Assembly (NCBI GenBank): GCA_910586835.1
Contig: CAJUJU010000007.1
Location: 18,447 to 82,446, forward strand
DNA length: 64,000 bases
Reading direction: 5' to 3'
Source: an uncultured Acetatifactor sp.
GTDB taxonomy: Bacteria > Bacillota > Clostridia > Lachnospirales > Lachnospiraceae
Shown: one piece after another, positions 52,133-60,616 of the stretch
How positions within the stretch are numbered: position 1 is the stretch's first letter
How the letters are laid out: every line of letters begins with the position of its first letter
Notes under the pieces: generated by a model
Told to the model about the DNA's origin: nothing
Seen by the model: the letters and a program-made list of their open reading frames with translations, nothing else
Databases searched by the model: none
Translations under genes and position numbers: made by a program

Positions 52133-52633
52133 ATGCCTGTAAGAAAGCTTACCGCACTGGCCCTGTACACTACGCTTTCCCTGACCGTCTACGCCGTGGA
52201 GAGCATGATTCCTCCCCTGATCCCCATCCCGGGGATCAAACTTGGGCTGGCAAATATCATAACGCTTGTTGTTTTACGTCGCTATTCCCCAGGGGATGCC
52301 TGCCTTGTCCTCACCGCCCGGATCCTGCTGTCCTCCCTGCTGTTCGGACAGGCAGTCAGCCTACTCTACAGCCTGGCGGGAGGGGCATTCAGCCTGTTGG
52401 CCATGTATCTTACCGGACGCCTGCTGGGAAGGAAAATGTCCTTCCTCACCGGCGCCATGGGCGGACTGACCCACAATCTGGGACAGCTTCTGACCGCCCT
52501 GGTTCTCACTGCCACCCCCGGCGTACTGGCCTATCTTCCCTTTCTGGCCCTGAGCGGTATCCTCACCGGCCTCTTCACCGGACTTGCCGCCGCCTTTTCG
52601 GAACGTCTTCTCCCGTCTCACATGCGGCACTGA
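52133..52633 (+). CDS. Gx transporter family membrane protein (EetB-like)
   Basis: 166 residues with five or six membrane helices and a GIKLGLANIITL motif, typical of the PF07456 family (Gx transporter, formerly heptaprenyl diphosphate synthase component I). The fold resembles ECF S-components. The ATG at 52133 is preferred to an upstream frame that starts inside the NusG-II stop. It follows the NusG-II gene by 65 bp. It may take up a flavin or quinone precursor; that is inference. Confidence 0.8.
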   Translation: MPVRKLTALALYTTLSLTVYAVESMIPPLIPIPGIKLGLANIITLVVLRRYSPGDACLVLTARILLSSLLFGQAVSLLYSLAGGAFSLLAMYLTGRLLGRKMSFLTGAMGGLTHNLGQLLTALVLTATPGVLAYLPFLALSGILTGLFTGLAAAFSERLLPSHMRH

Positions 52634-52653
52634 AGCGGCGGCTTAGGAAGAAT

Positions 52654-53511
52654 CTACCGATGCTGCTGCGCCCCTTCTCTGGCTTCCAGCTCCTGCAGCA
52701 GGTGTTTTACGGACTTTTCCAGAACCGGATGCCTGTAGCCGGGCGCCAGAGTGCTTAACGGTCTCAATACAAAGGTACGGTTTTCCAGATCGGGATGGGG
52801 AATCACCAGCCTGTCGCTCTCATACACCAGCCTGTCATAAAACAGAATATCCAGATCCAGCGTTCTGGGTCCCCAGCGCAGCGTGCGCTTTCTGCCCGCC
52901 TCATTCTCAATTTCATGGAGCGCGTCCAGCAGTTCCTCCGGCGACAGTAATGTCTCGATCTCCAGCGCTCCGTTTAAAAAGTCGTCCTGCTCCACTCCCC
53001 CGTAAGGTGCGGTCTCCAACAGCTCCGAAACCCTGGTCAGACGGATTCTATCATGTGTCCGCAGTGCCTGCATCGCTCCATTGACATAGCTTTCTCTGTC
53101 CCCCAGATTGGATCCGATTCCGAGATAAGCCCTGTGCCAGCCTCTGCGCACCCGCACGGAGACACAGCCAAAGGGAAGGGGAATGGGTGCGTTGGGTTTC
53201 CTGATTTCCAGATCCAGGGCTGAAATCAAATCATATTTCAACAATATGGCTTCCGAAAGCTTCTCTGCCACCGCCTCCAGCAGCTTACAGGGATTCTCCT
53301 TCATCCATTTGTCTATATACAGGCAAACCTGGCCATAATCCACGGACAGCGCAAGCTCATCCTCCAGTCCTGCCCTGCGGGTGTCCCCATACAACACCGC
53401 ATTTACCTGAAAGCGCTGGCCCTTCTCCCGCTCCTCCGGATAGACTCCGTGATATGCGTACACCTCCAGCCCTTCAATCCTGATCTCATCTCCCGCAGAT
53501 TCACTGTACAT
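52654..53511 (-). CDS. folK: Dihydroneopterin aldolase / HPPK fusion
   Basis: 285 residues. The N-terminal 120 residues are FolB (dihydroneopterin aldolase; GLEVYAYHGVYPEE and the Lys of IRKPNAP). The C-terminal part from about 128 is FolK (YLGIGSNLGDRESYV, PYGGVEQDDFLN and the Mg-binding DLDILFYD). It converts dihydroneopterin to hydroxymethyl-dihydropterin and then to its diphosphate. The fusion is common in Clostridia. It overlaps folP by one base. Confidence 0.93.
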   Translation of the reverse strand: MYSESAGDEIRIEGLEVYAYHGVYPEEREKGQRFQVNAVLYGDTRRAGLEDELALSVDYGQVCLYIDKWMKENPCKLLEAVAEKLSEAILLKYDLISALDLEIRKPNAPIPLPFGCVSVRVRRGWHRAYLGIGSNLGDRESYVNGAMQALRTHDRIRLTRVSELLETAPYGGVEQDDFLNGALEIETLLSPEELLDALHEIENEAGRKRTLRWGPRTLDLDILFYDRLVYESDRLVIPHPDLENRTFVLRPLSTLAPGYRHPVLEKSVKHLLQELEAREGAQQHR

Positions 53512-54326
53512 CAGACTCTTCCTCCCCTCAAAATCGCTTCCGCCATCCGAACGGCCCGAAGATTTTCCCTCACGTCATGAACCCGGACAAACATGCATCC
53601 TTTCATCACCCCAAAGACCGTTGTGGTCAGCGTTCCCTCCACCCTCTGATCCGCGGGCAGATCAAGGGTCAGCCCCACCACCGACTTGCGGCTGCATCCC
53701 AATAGAAGCGGCTGGCCCAATACCTTCAGCTCCTCCAGGGAATTGATAACCTCCAGATTCTGTTCATAGGACTTTGCAAATCCAACACCGGGATCCAGAA
53801 CAATCTTTTCCCGTGCAATTCCCGCCTTTTCCGCCAGATACAGACTCTCCGCCAGATCTGCCGCCACATCCTGCATAAAATTCCCGTAATCCGTATTCTT
53901 ACGGTTGTGCATCAGACAGCAGGGCAATCCGCTCTCGGCAATAACACCTGCCATTTTATCATCATATTTCAATCCCCAGATATCATTGATCAGATCCGCA
54001 CCTGCCCGGATTCCCTCAGAAGCCACCCCAGCCTTGCAGGTATCCAGGGATATAGGCACATCAAACCTGGCCTTCACAGCCTCCAGAACCGGAATCACAC
54101 GATGAAGCTCCTCCTCTTCGGAGAGCGGTGTATAACCCGGCCGGGCGGACTCTCCCCCGATATCAATGAGATCAGCCCCCTGGGCCAGCATGTCCTCCAC
54201 ATGTCCCAGGGCCTTATCCAGCCTGTTCCACCTTCCGCCGTCGGAAAAAGAATCAGGTGTTACATTCAGTATCCCCATCACATAAGTATGTCCTTCTGAC
54301 TCAAATTCTCTGCCTCCGATTAACAT
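53511..54326 (-). CDS. folP: Dihydropteroate synthase
   Basis: 271 residues of TIM-barrel. It joins pABA to hydroxymethyl-dihydropterin diphosphate and is the sulfonamide target. Signatures are MGILNVTPDSFSDGG, DIGGESARPGYTP, DPGVGFAKSYEQN and the anion site LLGCSRKS. All positions look intact. It follows the HD hydrolase by 58 bp. Confidence 0.95.
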   Translation of the reverse strand: MLIGGREFESEGHTYVMGILNVTPDSFSDGGRWNRLDKALGHVEDMLAQGADLIDIGGESARPGYTPLSEEEELHRVIPVLEAVKARFDVPISLDTCKAGVASEGIRAGADLINDIWGLKYDDKMAGVIAESGLPCCLMHNRKNTDYGNFMQDVAADLAESLYLAEKAGIAREKIVLDPGVGFAKSYEQNLEVINSLEELKVLGQPLLLGCSRKSVVGLTLDLPADQRVEGTLTTTVFGVMKGCMFVRVHDVRENLRAVRMAEAILRGGRV

Positions 54327-54384
54327 TCCATACCCTCCTCTTTTCCGTTCTTTTTATCCCCGGGCTTCCGCCGCGGGATATTCC

Positions 54385-54867
54385 TCAGTATCGTATCTCC
54401 CTGTTCTTTTTGCTTCCTTTCCAGTCACACTGTTCGCTCCTGTCACAGGCAAAGCAGGGACGGCTGGCCTTATCCGCCCGGTAAAGCAGTCCTCTCAGAT
54501 TCCGCTCCCAGGCCACGTCACCGTTTCTGTGCTGTAAGATGGCTTCTGTAATAACACTTGTTTCTTTATCATCAAAGCCACAGTCCGCCAAAATTTCCAA
54601 GGCCGCCGCTGCGCTGGCCTGTTCATGCGGGATTCCCTCCCCATACTGCCTGTGCTTTCCGATATCATGCAGCAGAGCTGCCGCATAGATCATCTCTTTG
54701 GGCACCTCCAATTCTTCCTCCAGATTGATGATTACCCCTATCCTGGCTACGTCCAGGAAGTGTGCCATATCATGATGGCAGAAGCATCTGTCTGCTTCTG
54801 CCGCCGCATTCCGTCTCAGTCCGTCCAAAAATAATACATGTTTTCTTATTTTTTCGATTCTCTCCAC
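54385..54867 (-). CDS. HD-domain hydrolase in the folate operon
   Basis: 160 residues with the HD signature: H31-H32 region (CHHDMAHFLDVAR), HDIGK (LLHDIGKHRQYG) and a downstream Asp, as in metal-dependent phosphohydrolases. A C-terminal CFACDRSEQCDWKGSKK segment has three Cys and could bind metal. It lies between folE and folP in the same orientation. No Nudix dihydroneopterin-triphosphate pyrophosphohydrolase is visible, so it may remove phosphates at that step; that is inference. Confidence 0.8.
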   Translation of the reverse strand: MERIEKIRKHVLFLDGLRRNAAAEADRCFCHHDMAHFLDVARIGVIINLEEELEVPKEMIYAAALLHDIGKHRQYGEGIPHEQASAAAALEILADCGFDDKETSVITEAILQHRNGDVAWERNLRGLLYRADKASRPCFACDRSEQCDWKGSKKNREIRY

Positions 54868-54936
54868 AGGGCTGCCCTCCGTTCGTTTTTAATTCTGCCG
54901 ACTCTGCATCCGGAAAAAGCTTCACCGAAAGTTCCT

Positions 54937-55509
54937 TTATTCCCCCAGCGTCAGCATGTGGAAAAACTGCTCCTGCAGAGCCGCGTTATCCTGGAAAACG
55001 CCCCTTGCGGCAACGCTCACCGTCCTGCTGCCGGGCTTTCTGATCCCCCGCATGGTCATACACATATGCTCCGCCTCCAGCACTACCATAACTCCCTTTG
55101 GCTGCAGATGTTCCATCAGCGCATCGGCAATCTGTCCCGTCATGCGCTCCTGTATCTGCAGTCGTTTCGCATAGATCTCCACGGTTCTCGCCAGCTTGCT
55201 CAGCCCGGCCACCCTGCCGTCCGGCAGATAGGCCACATGAGCTCTGCCGTAAAATGGCAGCATGTGATGCTCACACATGGAATGGAAGACAATGTCCTTC
55301 TCCAGCACCATTCCGCTGTCCTCCGCCGCAAAGGTTCTGGATAAGGGCTCCGCCGCATCCTCCCCCATCCCCCCAAAGATTTCTTCATACATCCTGGCGA
55401 TCCTGTCCGGAGTGTCCTTCAGTCCCTCTCTCCCCACATCCTCGCCAATGCCTTCCAGAAGGAGCCTGACTCCCTCCCGTATCTTATTCTGATCCGTCAT
55501 CCTACTCAC
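54937..55509 (-). CDS. folE: GTP cyclohydrolase I
   Basis: 190 residues. The zinc-binding SMCEHHMLPFYG, the PDGRVAGLSKLARTVE strand and the ERMTGQIADAL helix are complete. It turns GTP into dihydroneopterin triphosphate, the entry to folate synthesis. The start overlaps the folC stop as ATGA. Confidence 0.96.
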   Translation of the reverse strand: MSRMTDQNKIREGVRLLLEGIGEDVGREGLKDTPDRIARMYEEIFGGMGEDAAEPLSRTFAAEDSGMVLEKDIVFHSMCEHHMLPFYGRAHVAYLPDGRVAGLSKLARTVEIYAKRLQIQERMTGQIADALMEHLQPKGVMVVLEAEHMCMTMRGIRKPGSRTVSVAARGVFQDNAALQEQFFHMLTLGE

Positions 55510-56798
55510 GACACCTTTCCATATCCCGCAATCTTCATCAGCCGCCCCAGAAAGGAAAGCGAACCGAAGGCCACAATCACATCTTCTTTTCCTGCCAGCA
55601 GACGGCTCATCTCCACCGCCTCCTCCAGGCTGTCAGCCGCAGTCACATCGCAGTGCACCTCCGCCACTGCCCTGGCCAGTTCATAAGCGGGCAGCGCCCT
55701 GGAATTCCCGGGCGGTGTCACCGTGATGATCTGATCCGCCAAAGCATGGGTGCTGGCGATTATTTTTTCGTACTCCTTGTCCTTCAACACTCCCATTATA
55801 TAGATAACACGCTTATTTGTAAAATAAAATTCCAGCGATTCCGCAAGCCTGACGGCCGCATCCTCATTGTGCGCTCCATCCACAATAAAATACGGTTTCT
55901 TTCCGATCAGGGTAAAACGCCCCGGCCACTGGGTTCGTGAAAGCCCCAGCCGGAGAGCCTCCTCAGACACGGAAAGCCCCTGCTCCCCCAGTGCCTCCAC
56001 TGTCTCCACTGCAAGGGCGGCATTCTCGATCTGATACTTGCCGGCCAGCGAGAGCTCCAGCTTTTTCAATCCGCCGTAATCAAAGCTTTGCTTCTCCAAT
56101 CCGTATCGCACATGTGAGAGCATCTCCGGTTTCACAGCCTGCAGCGGACAGCCCATCGCTTCCGCTCCGGCTCTGATCACTTCCATAACCTCTTTTCTCT
56201 GAACCGCGCTGACCACCCTGCATCCCCTCTTGATAATCCCCGCCTTCTGAAAGGCAATTTTCTCCGGCGTATCCCCCAGAAACTGCATATGATCCATACT
56301 CACACTGGTCAGCACGGCCGCCAGCGTGTTTTCCACAATGTTTGTGGCATCCAGAAGACCGCCCATTCCCGTCTCCAGTACCACCACATCGCAGGCCTTC
56401 TCCCGAAAATACAGAAATCCCAGCGCTGTCTCAATCTCAAACGGCGTGGGATGGGACAGTCCCCGTGCGACCATTCCGTCACAGATTCCCTTGATTCTCT
56501 CCACTCCCCGGCCAAGCGCCGCCTTCGTGATGCAGCTGCCGTTTACCTGAATCCTCTCCCGGTACTGAAACAGCGTCGGAGACAGATACCTTCCCACCCG
56601 ATAACCCGCACACTTCAGTATTTCGGCCAAAAAAGCCGATACGGAACCTTTCCCGTTGGTGCCGGCAATGTGAACAAACCGCAGCTCCTTCTGGGGATCC
56701 CCCAGTTCCCTGCACAGCTCACGGATGCTGTCAAGCCCGGGTACGATCCCGTAAGCGCTCACCTGCTCCATATATTCCATCACCTGTCGCTCATTCAT
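55506..56798 (-). CDS. folC: Folylpolyglutamate / dihydrofolate synthase
   Basis: 430 residues. It has the P-loop GTNGKGSVSAFL, the folate-site ETGMGGLLDATN segment and the SMDHMQFLGDT stretch; the C-terminal Rossmann-like domain starts at about 295. It adds glutamate to dihydropteroate and polyglutamates to folate. It is the first gene of the fol operon, with a good promoter about 110 bases upstream. Confidence 0.94.
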   Translation of the reverse strand: MNERQVMEYMEQVSAYGIVPGLDSIRELCRELGDPQKELRFVHIAGTNGKGSVSAFLAEILKCAGYRVGRYLSPTLFQYRERIQVNGSCITKAALGRGVERIKGICDGMVARGLSHPTPFEIETALGFLYFREKACDVVVLETGMGGLLDATNIVENTLAAVLTSVSMDHMQFLGDTPEKIAFQKAGIIKRGCRVVSAVQRKEVMEVIRAGAEAMGCPLQAVKPEMLSHVRYGLEKQSFDYGGLKKLELSLAGKYQIENAALAVETVEALGEQGLSVSEEALRLGLSRTQWPGRFTLIGKKPYFIVDGAHNEDAAVRLAESLEFYFTNKRVIYIMGVLKDKEYEKIIASTHALADQIITVTPPGNSRALPAYELARAVAEVHCDVTAADSLEEAVEMSRLLAGKEDVIVAFGSLSFLGRLMKIAGYGKVS

Positions 56799-56906
56799 GG
56801 TTATAGTCCACCTTCTTTCGCGCCAAAAGAGTGCGGCTTACACCCTTCCGCTCATAACAGTCAATATTTGCAAACCGTCTTCCTTCCGGCCGACGCCCAC
56901 CCTCGC

Positions 56907-56934
56907 ATTATACACCAAAAATCAAAAATGTGAA
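56907..56934 (-). promoter_or_regulatory. Promoter of the folate operon
   Basis: On the minus strand, TTCACA (56929-56934), a 16-bp spacer and perfect TATAAT (56907-56912). The leader of about 100 nt does not match the tetrahydrofolate riboswitch consensus by eye. Confidence 0.75.
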
Positions 56935-57020
56935 CGGATATTTTCTGTTTCTCCGGTTATACTGAATGCCATAGAAAGAAAAAATGTCCGCCGGAGCGGA
57001 CAAAGGAGTACCCTTCCATT

Positions 57021-57443
57021 ATGAAAAAAAGAGCTGTCGTCTTTTGTAAAAACTTTCTGAAATGCGGCCTCACCGGCTGGTGCATGGAGATCCTTTTTAC
57101 CTCCGCAGACTCCCTGCGCAGACGGGATATGACCTTGAAGGGAGTGACTTCCATCTGGATGTTTCCCATCTACGGCAGTGCCGCCCTTCTCGCCCCGGTC
57201 AGCAGACTGCTGAAAAGAAAACCTGCCTGGCTCCGGGGACTGACCTACATGAGTATGATCTTTTCCACAGAGTATATCACGGGCAGGCTGCTGACCAGAC
57301 ACAAGCTGTGCCCCTGGGACTATCGCAAGAGCAGATGGAACATAAACCGTGTCATCCGTCTTGACTTTGCTCCCTGCTGGTTTGGCGCAGGCCTTCTGTT
57401 TGAACGCCTGCTGTCCTCCCCGGAGGATTCCTCCTCCGCTTAA
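57021..57443 (+). CDS. CmpB-like membrane protein (putative ABC transporter type IV)
   Basis: 140 residues with three or four predicted helices and the family features WMFPIYGSAALLAPV, TEYITGRLL and WDYRKSRWNINRVIRLDFAPCWF, which match PF06541. That family is called ABC-trans_CmpB but its role is unclear. The start lies 5 bp after a CCATT, with AAAGGAG upstream. It is divergent from folC. Confidence 0.78.
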   Translation: MKKRAVVFCKNFLKCGLTGWCMEILFTSADSLRRRDMTLKGVTSIWMFPIYGSAALLAPVSRLLKRKPAWLRGLTYMSMIFSTEYITGRLLTRHKLCPWDYRKSRWNINRVIRLDFAPCWFGAGLLFERLLSSPEDSSSA

Positions 57444-57482
57444 ATTCTTTTCCGAAAATACAACGGCTAAATAAAAGCCTCC

Positions 57483-57857
57483 CTATTCGGAATCATCCAG
57501 ATCGTCCATGTTTGCGGAACCGATATCCAGCATATTTACCGTGCGTCTCTTCAACCGGGCCTGCTCGGATTCCTCCAGAATAAAGTCCTTTACCGCCTTG
57601 GAATTTTTGATGTGCTCCAGCACAAGCTGCGGGTGGGTCGTATCGCCGGTAAAGCAGGTCACAGTCCCAAGGCCGAACAGCTTCTCCGCCAGACTGGCGC
57701 TGTGCTGCACGTCCTGCACCTTGTACATATAACAGTCGTTTTCCACCGTCTTCAGAAATCCGGCGTCAATGGTTATCATATCCTCCTTAATGGTATACTT
57801 GGTAAAGGTAAAGGGCAGCCCAAAAAATAACCAACGTTTTCTCTCCACAAATTCCAT
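57483..57857 (-). CDS. Bacterial PH-domain protein (DUF304-like)
   Basis: 124 residues. A beta-rich fold (KRWLFFGLPFTFTKYTIKEDMITIDAGFL ... DCYMYKVQDVQHSASLAEKLFGLGTVTCFTGD) matches the bacterial PH domain, followed by an acidic tail. There is no membrane helix. Members often bind membrane proteins or lipids. It converges with the CmpB-like gene. A TTGACA lies upstream (about 57915-57925) but no well-spaced -10 was found. Confidence 0.75.
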   Translation of the reverse strand: MEFVERKRWLFFGLPFTFTKYTIKEDMITIDAGFLKTVENDCYMYKVQDVQHSASLAEKLFGLGTVTCFTGDTTHPQLVLEHIKNSKAVKDFILEESEQARLKRRTVNMLDIGSANMDDLDDSE

Positions 57858-57974
57858 GCTGATACCTCCCTGCCCGTCTCCCGGGGTCTTTCTTCAGAAT
57901 TATAAATAACCGCTTTACTGTCAAGTATAAAGGGATTTTCTCCGATTTGCAACCGGATTTTTATTTCTTTCCCA

Positions 57975-58003
57975 TTGCAACCATTCCCCCAAAGTGGTAT
58001 CAT
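57975..58003 (+). promoter_or_regulatory. Promoter of the nitroreductase gene
   Basis: TTGCAA (57975-57980), a 17-bp spacer and TATCAT (57998-58003), 29 bp before the start. Confidence 0.65.
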
Positions 58004-58031
58004 TAGGAAAATACCTGTGGAGGTTAAGAGT

Positions 58032-58571
58032 ATGACAGCTAACGAGTGTATCACCGGACGCAGAAGCATCCGCAAATTTACCGAACAGCCCGTTGCTCAT
58101 GAACTGATTGAAAAGATCGTAGCCGCGGCGGCATATGCCCCCAGCTGGAAAAACACGCAGATTACCCGTTACATTGCCGTAGAGGGCGAAAAGAAGGCCG
58201 CCCTAGCCAAATGCACCAATCTCTATGCCGGAAACGGTGTCATCATGGAACAGGCTCCCATGGTTATCGCCGTTACCATGATCACCGGACGCAGCGGCTA
58301 TGAACGTGACGGCTCCTTCTCCACCCCCAAGGGAACCGGCTGGCAGATGTATGACGCCGGCGCAGCCAGCGAGGCGTTTTGTCTGGCAGCATACGAAGAG
58401 GGACTTGGCACCGTTATCATGGGACTGTTTGACGAGGCGGACGCCGCAAAGGTTCTTGAACTTCCCGAGGACAGAGAGCTGGTTGCCCTGATTCCCATCG
58501 GATACCCCGCAGAATCCCCCGCTGCTCCCAGACGCAAGACAGTGGAGGATCTGTTAACATTTCAGTCATAA
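58032..58571 (+). CDS. Nitroreductase-family FMN oxidoreductase
   Basis: 179 residues of the nitroreductase fold. The FMN contacts are expected in RRSIRKFTEQPV near the start, SWKNTQITRYIAV (about 38-50) and GLGTVIMGLFDE near residue 130. It lacks a ferredoxin extension. The substrate is unknown. The ATG at 58032 follows GGAGG. It is followed by a terminator-like hairpin and then pyrB. Confidence 0.87.
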   Translation: MTANECITGRRSIRKFTEQPVAHELIEKIVAAAAYAPSWKNTQITRYIAVEGEKKAALAKCTNLYAGNGVIMEQAPMVIAVTMITGRSGYERDGSFSTPKGTGWQMYDAGAASEAFCLAAYEEGLGTVIMGLFDEADAAKVLELPEDRELVALIPIGYPAESPAAPRRKTVEDLLTFQS

Positions 58572-58576
58572 CCATC

Positions 58577-58610
58577 ATACGTCGAAGAGATTTCTCTTCG
58601 ACGTATTTTT
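58577..58610 (+). terminator. Terminator or attenuator between nitroreductase and pyrB
   Basis: A perfect 13-bp stem (58577-58589 with 58594-58606) and a 4-nt loop are followed by TTTT. It ends just before AGGAGG of pyrB. No promoter fits between it and pyrB, so pyrB-pyrI expression seems to need readthrough or an upstream internal promoter. Confidence 0.75.
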
Positions 58611-58624
58611 AGGAGGAAAATTTT

Positions 58625-59536
58625 ATGAGACATCTGATGAGTCCCCTGGACTTCACCACAGAAGAGCTGGATCGGCTCTTCGACCTTGCAAACGATATCG
58701 AGCGCACCCCCGGAAAATACGCCCACTCCTGCGACGGCAGAATCCTGGCCACCTGCTTCTACGAACCCAGCACGCGGACAAGACTCAGCTTTGAGTCCGC
58801 CATGACCAGGCTGGGCGGCCAGGTCATCGGGTTCTCCGACGCCGCTTCCTCTTCCGCATCAAAGGGAGAGAGCGTCTCCGACACCATCCGTATCATCTCC
58901 TGCTATGCGGACATCTGCGCCATGCGCCACCCCAAGGAGGGCGCTCCCATGGTAGCCGCCGAAAAATCGGAAATCCCGGTGATCAACGCCGGTGACGGCG
59001 GACACCAGCACCCCACTCAGACCCTGACCGACCTTCTGACCATCCGCAGCCTGAAGGGACGCCTGGATCATTTCACCATCGGGCTCTGCGGCGACCTGAA
59101 GTTCGGCCGCACGGTTCACTCCCTGATCAACGCCCTGGTGCGCTATGAAGGAATTCGCTTTGTCTTTATCTCCCCGGAGGAGCTGCGGGTTCCGGACTAC
59201 ATCACCGACATGCTGAAGGAAAAACAGATTCCCTATGAGGAAGTGATTCGTCTGGAAAACGTAATGCCCGATCTGGACTTCCTTTACATGACCCGGGTAC
59301 AGAAGGAACGTTTTTTCAACGAGGAGGATTATATCCGATTAAAGGATTTTTACATCCTGGATACCGCCAAAATGGCTCTGGCCAGAAAGGACATGCTGGT
59401 GCTGCATCCTCTTCCCAGGGTCAACGAGATCTCTGTGGAGGTGGACGACGATCCCCGGGCCGCATACTTCAGACAGGCCAGATACGGCGTCTATGTCCGC
59501 ATGGCCCTGATTCTGACTCTGCTGAACATCATATAA
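58625..59536 (+). CDS. pyrB: Aspartate carbamoyltransferase catalytic subunit
   Basis: 303 residues. The carbamoyl phosphate motif STRTR (49-53), the Lys-loop SASKGESVSDT, HPTQTLTDLLT and HPLPR are all present. It makes carbamoyl-aspartate, the first committed step of pyrimidine synthesis. AGGAGG is eight bases upstream. pyrI follows 16 bases later, so the holoenzyme is of the E. coli regulated type. Confidence 0.96.
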   Translation: MRHLMSPLDFTTEELDRLFDLANDIERTPGKYAHSCDGRILATCFYEPSTRTRLSFESAMTRLGGQVIGFSDAASSSASKGESVSDTIRIISCYADICAMRHPKEGAPMVAAEKSEIPVINAGDGGHQHPTQTLTDLLTIRSLKGRLDHFTIGLCGDLKFGRTVHSLINALVRYEGIRFVFISPEELRVPDYITDMLKEKQIPYEEVIRLENVMPDLDFLYMTRVQKERFFNEEDYIRLKDFYILDTAKMALARKDMLVLHPLPRVNEISVEVDDDPRAAYFRQARYGVYVRMALILTLLNII

Positions 59537-59552
59537 AAGGGAGGACCGCTCT

Positions 59553-59993
59553 ATGTTAAACGTTGGAAAAATCGAAGAAGGCTTTGTGCTGGATCACATC
59601 AAGGCAGGTAAAAGCCTGGATATCTACGAGCACCTGCAGCTGGATAAGCTGGACTGCACGGTGGCTATCATCAAAAATGCCCGCAGCGACAAGATGGGGA
59701 AAAAGGACATTCTCAAGGTAGAATGCGACATCGACATGCTGGATTTGGACGTTCTGGCCTACATTGACCACAACATTACCGTCAATGTCATCAAAAACGG
59801 CGAAATTGTAGAAAAAAAGGAACTGATCCTGCCCAGACAGATCAAAAATGTCATCAAATGCCGCAATCCCCGCTGCATCACCTCCATTGAGCAGGAACTG
59901 CCCCACATTTTCTGTCTGGCAGATGCGGAGCGGGAAGTTTACCGCTGCAAATACTGTGAAGAAAAATACACGGAATCCGCAAAGCACAGATAA
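59553..59993 (+). CDS. pyrI: Aspartate carbamoyltransferase regulatory subunit
   Basis: 146 residues: an N-terminal nucleotide-binding domain and a C-terminal zinc domain with four Cys (CRNPRC and CKYC) that contacts PyrB. It confers allosteric control by CTP and ATP. GGGAGG precedes the start. Confidence 0.95.
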   Translation: MLNVGKIEEGFVLDHIKAGKSLDIYEHLQLDKLDCTVAIIKNARSDKMGKKDILKVECDIDMLDLDVLAYIDHNITVNVIKNGEIVEKKELILPRQIKNVIKCRNPRCITSIEQELPHIFCLADAEREVYRCKYCEEKYTESAKHR

Positions 59994-60058
59994 TCGACTG
60001 TACCGGATATTTCCCGGACGCCCATAACGTCAAACTCATTTTGGGAGGAAAGACAATC

Positions 60059-60583
60059 ATGATCCTGTTCATAGCAGGCGCATCTCATACGGGCAAAACT
60101 GCCCTTGCACAAAAGTTACTGGAAACATACAAATTTCCCTATCTGTCAATAGACCATCTGAAGATGGGGCTGATCCGCAGCGGAAACACCTCCCTGACTC
60201 CCTTAAGCGACGACAGGGCGCTGACCGATTATTTATGGCCCATCGTCCGGGAAATGGCAAAGACGGCCATTGAAAATGAACAGAATCTGATTGTAGAAGG
60301 CTGCTATATTCCCTTTGACTGGCAAAAGGATTTCGGGCAGGAATATCGGAATCACATCAAATATATCTGTCTTGTCATGAGTGAAAACTATATCAGAAAC
60401 CATTTTGACAATATCAGAAAGTATGCCGGCGTCATAGAGGACCGGGGAGACGACGAAGACTGCACCATGGAATCCGTGCTGGCAGATAACGCCGAAACCT
60501 TAAGACAGTGCCGCGCTCACAATGCCGACTACCTTCTGATTGACGAAACTTATGAGGTAAATTATGTGCTCTCACCTGCCTGA
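60059..60583 (+). CDS. P-loop kinase (zeta-toxin / 2-phosphoglycerate kinase-like)
   Basis: 174 residues. Walker A is GASHTGKT (7-14) at the very N-terminus, followed by SIDHLKMGLIRSG and a Walker B-like NLIVEGCYIPF. The layout fits small P-loop kinases that phosphorylate a nucleotide, sugar or antibiotic. I cannot name the substrate. No antitoxin gene is next to it, so a toxin role is unlikely. The ATG at 60059 follows GGGAGG. It is downstream of pyrI by 65 bp. Confidence 0.75.
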   Translation: MILFIAGASHTGKTALAQKLLETYKFPYLSIDHLKMGLIRSGNTSLTPLSDDRALTDYLWPIVREMAKTAIENEQNLIVEGCYIPFDWQKDFGQEYRNHIKYICLVMSENYIRNHFDNIRKYAGVIEDRGDDEDCTMESVLADNAETLRQCRAHNADYLLIDETYEVNYVLSPA

Positions 60584-60616
60584 GTGACTGCGTGAAGGCT
60601 ATTCTGCCAACGGATC

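Noticed and set aside
56799..56906. Tetrahydrofolate riboswitch in the folC leader
   Set aside because: About 108 nt are available but the conserved core sequence and stems are not seen.
60059..60583. Zeta toxin of a toxin-antitoxin pair
   Set aside because: No small antitoxin gene precedes or follows it, and the motifs fit general P-loop kinases as well.
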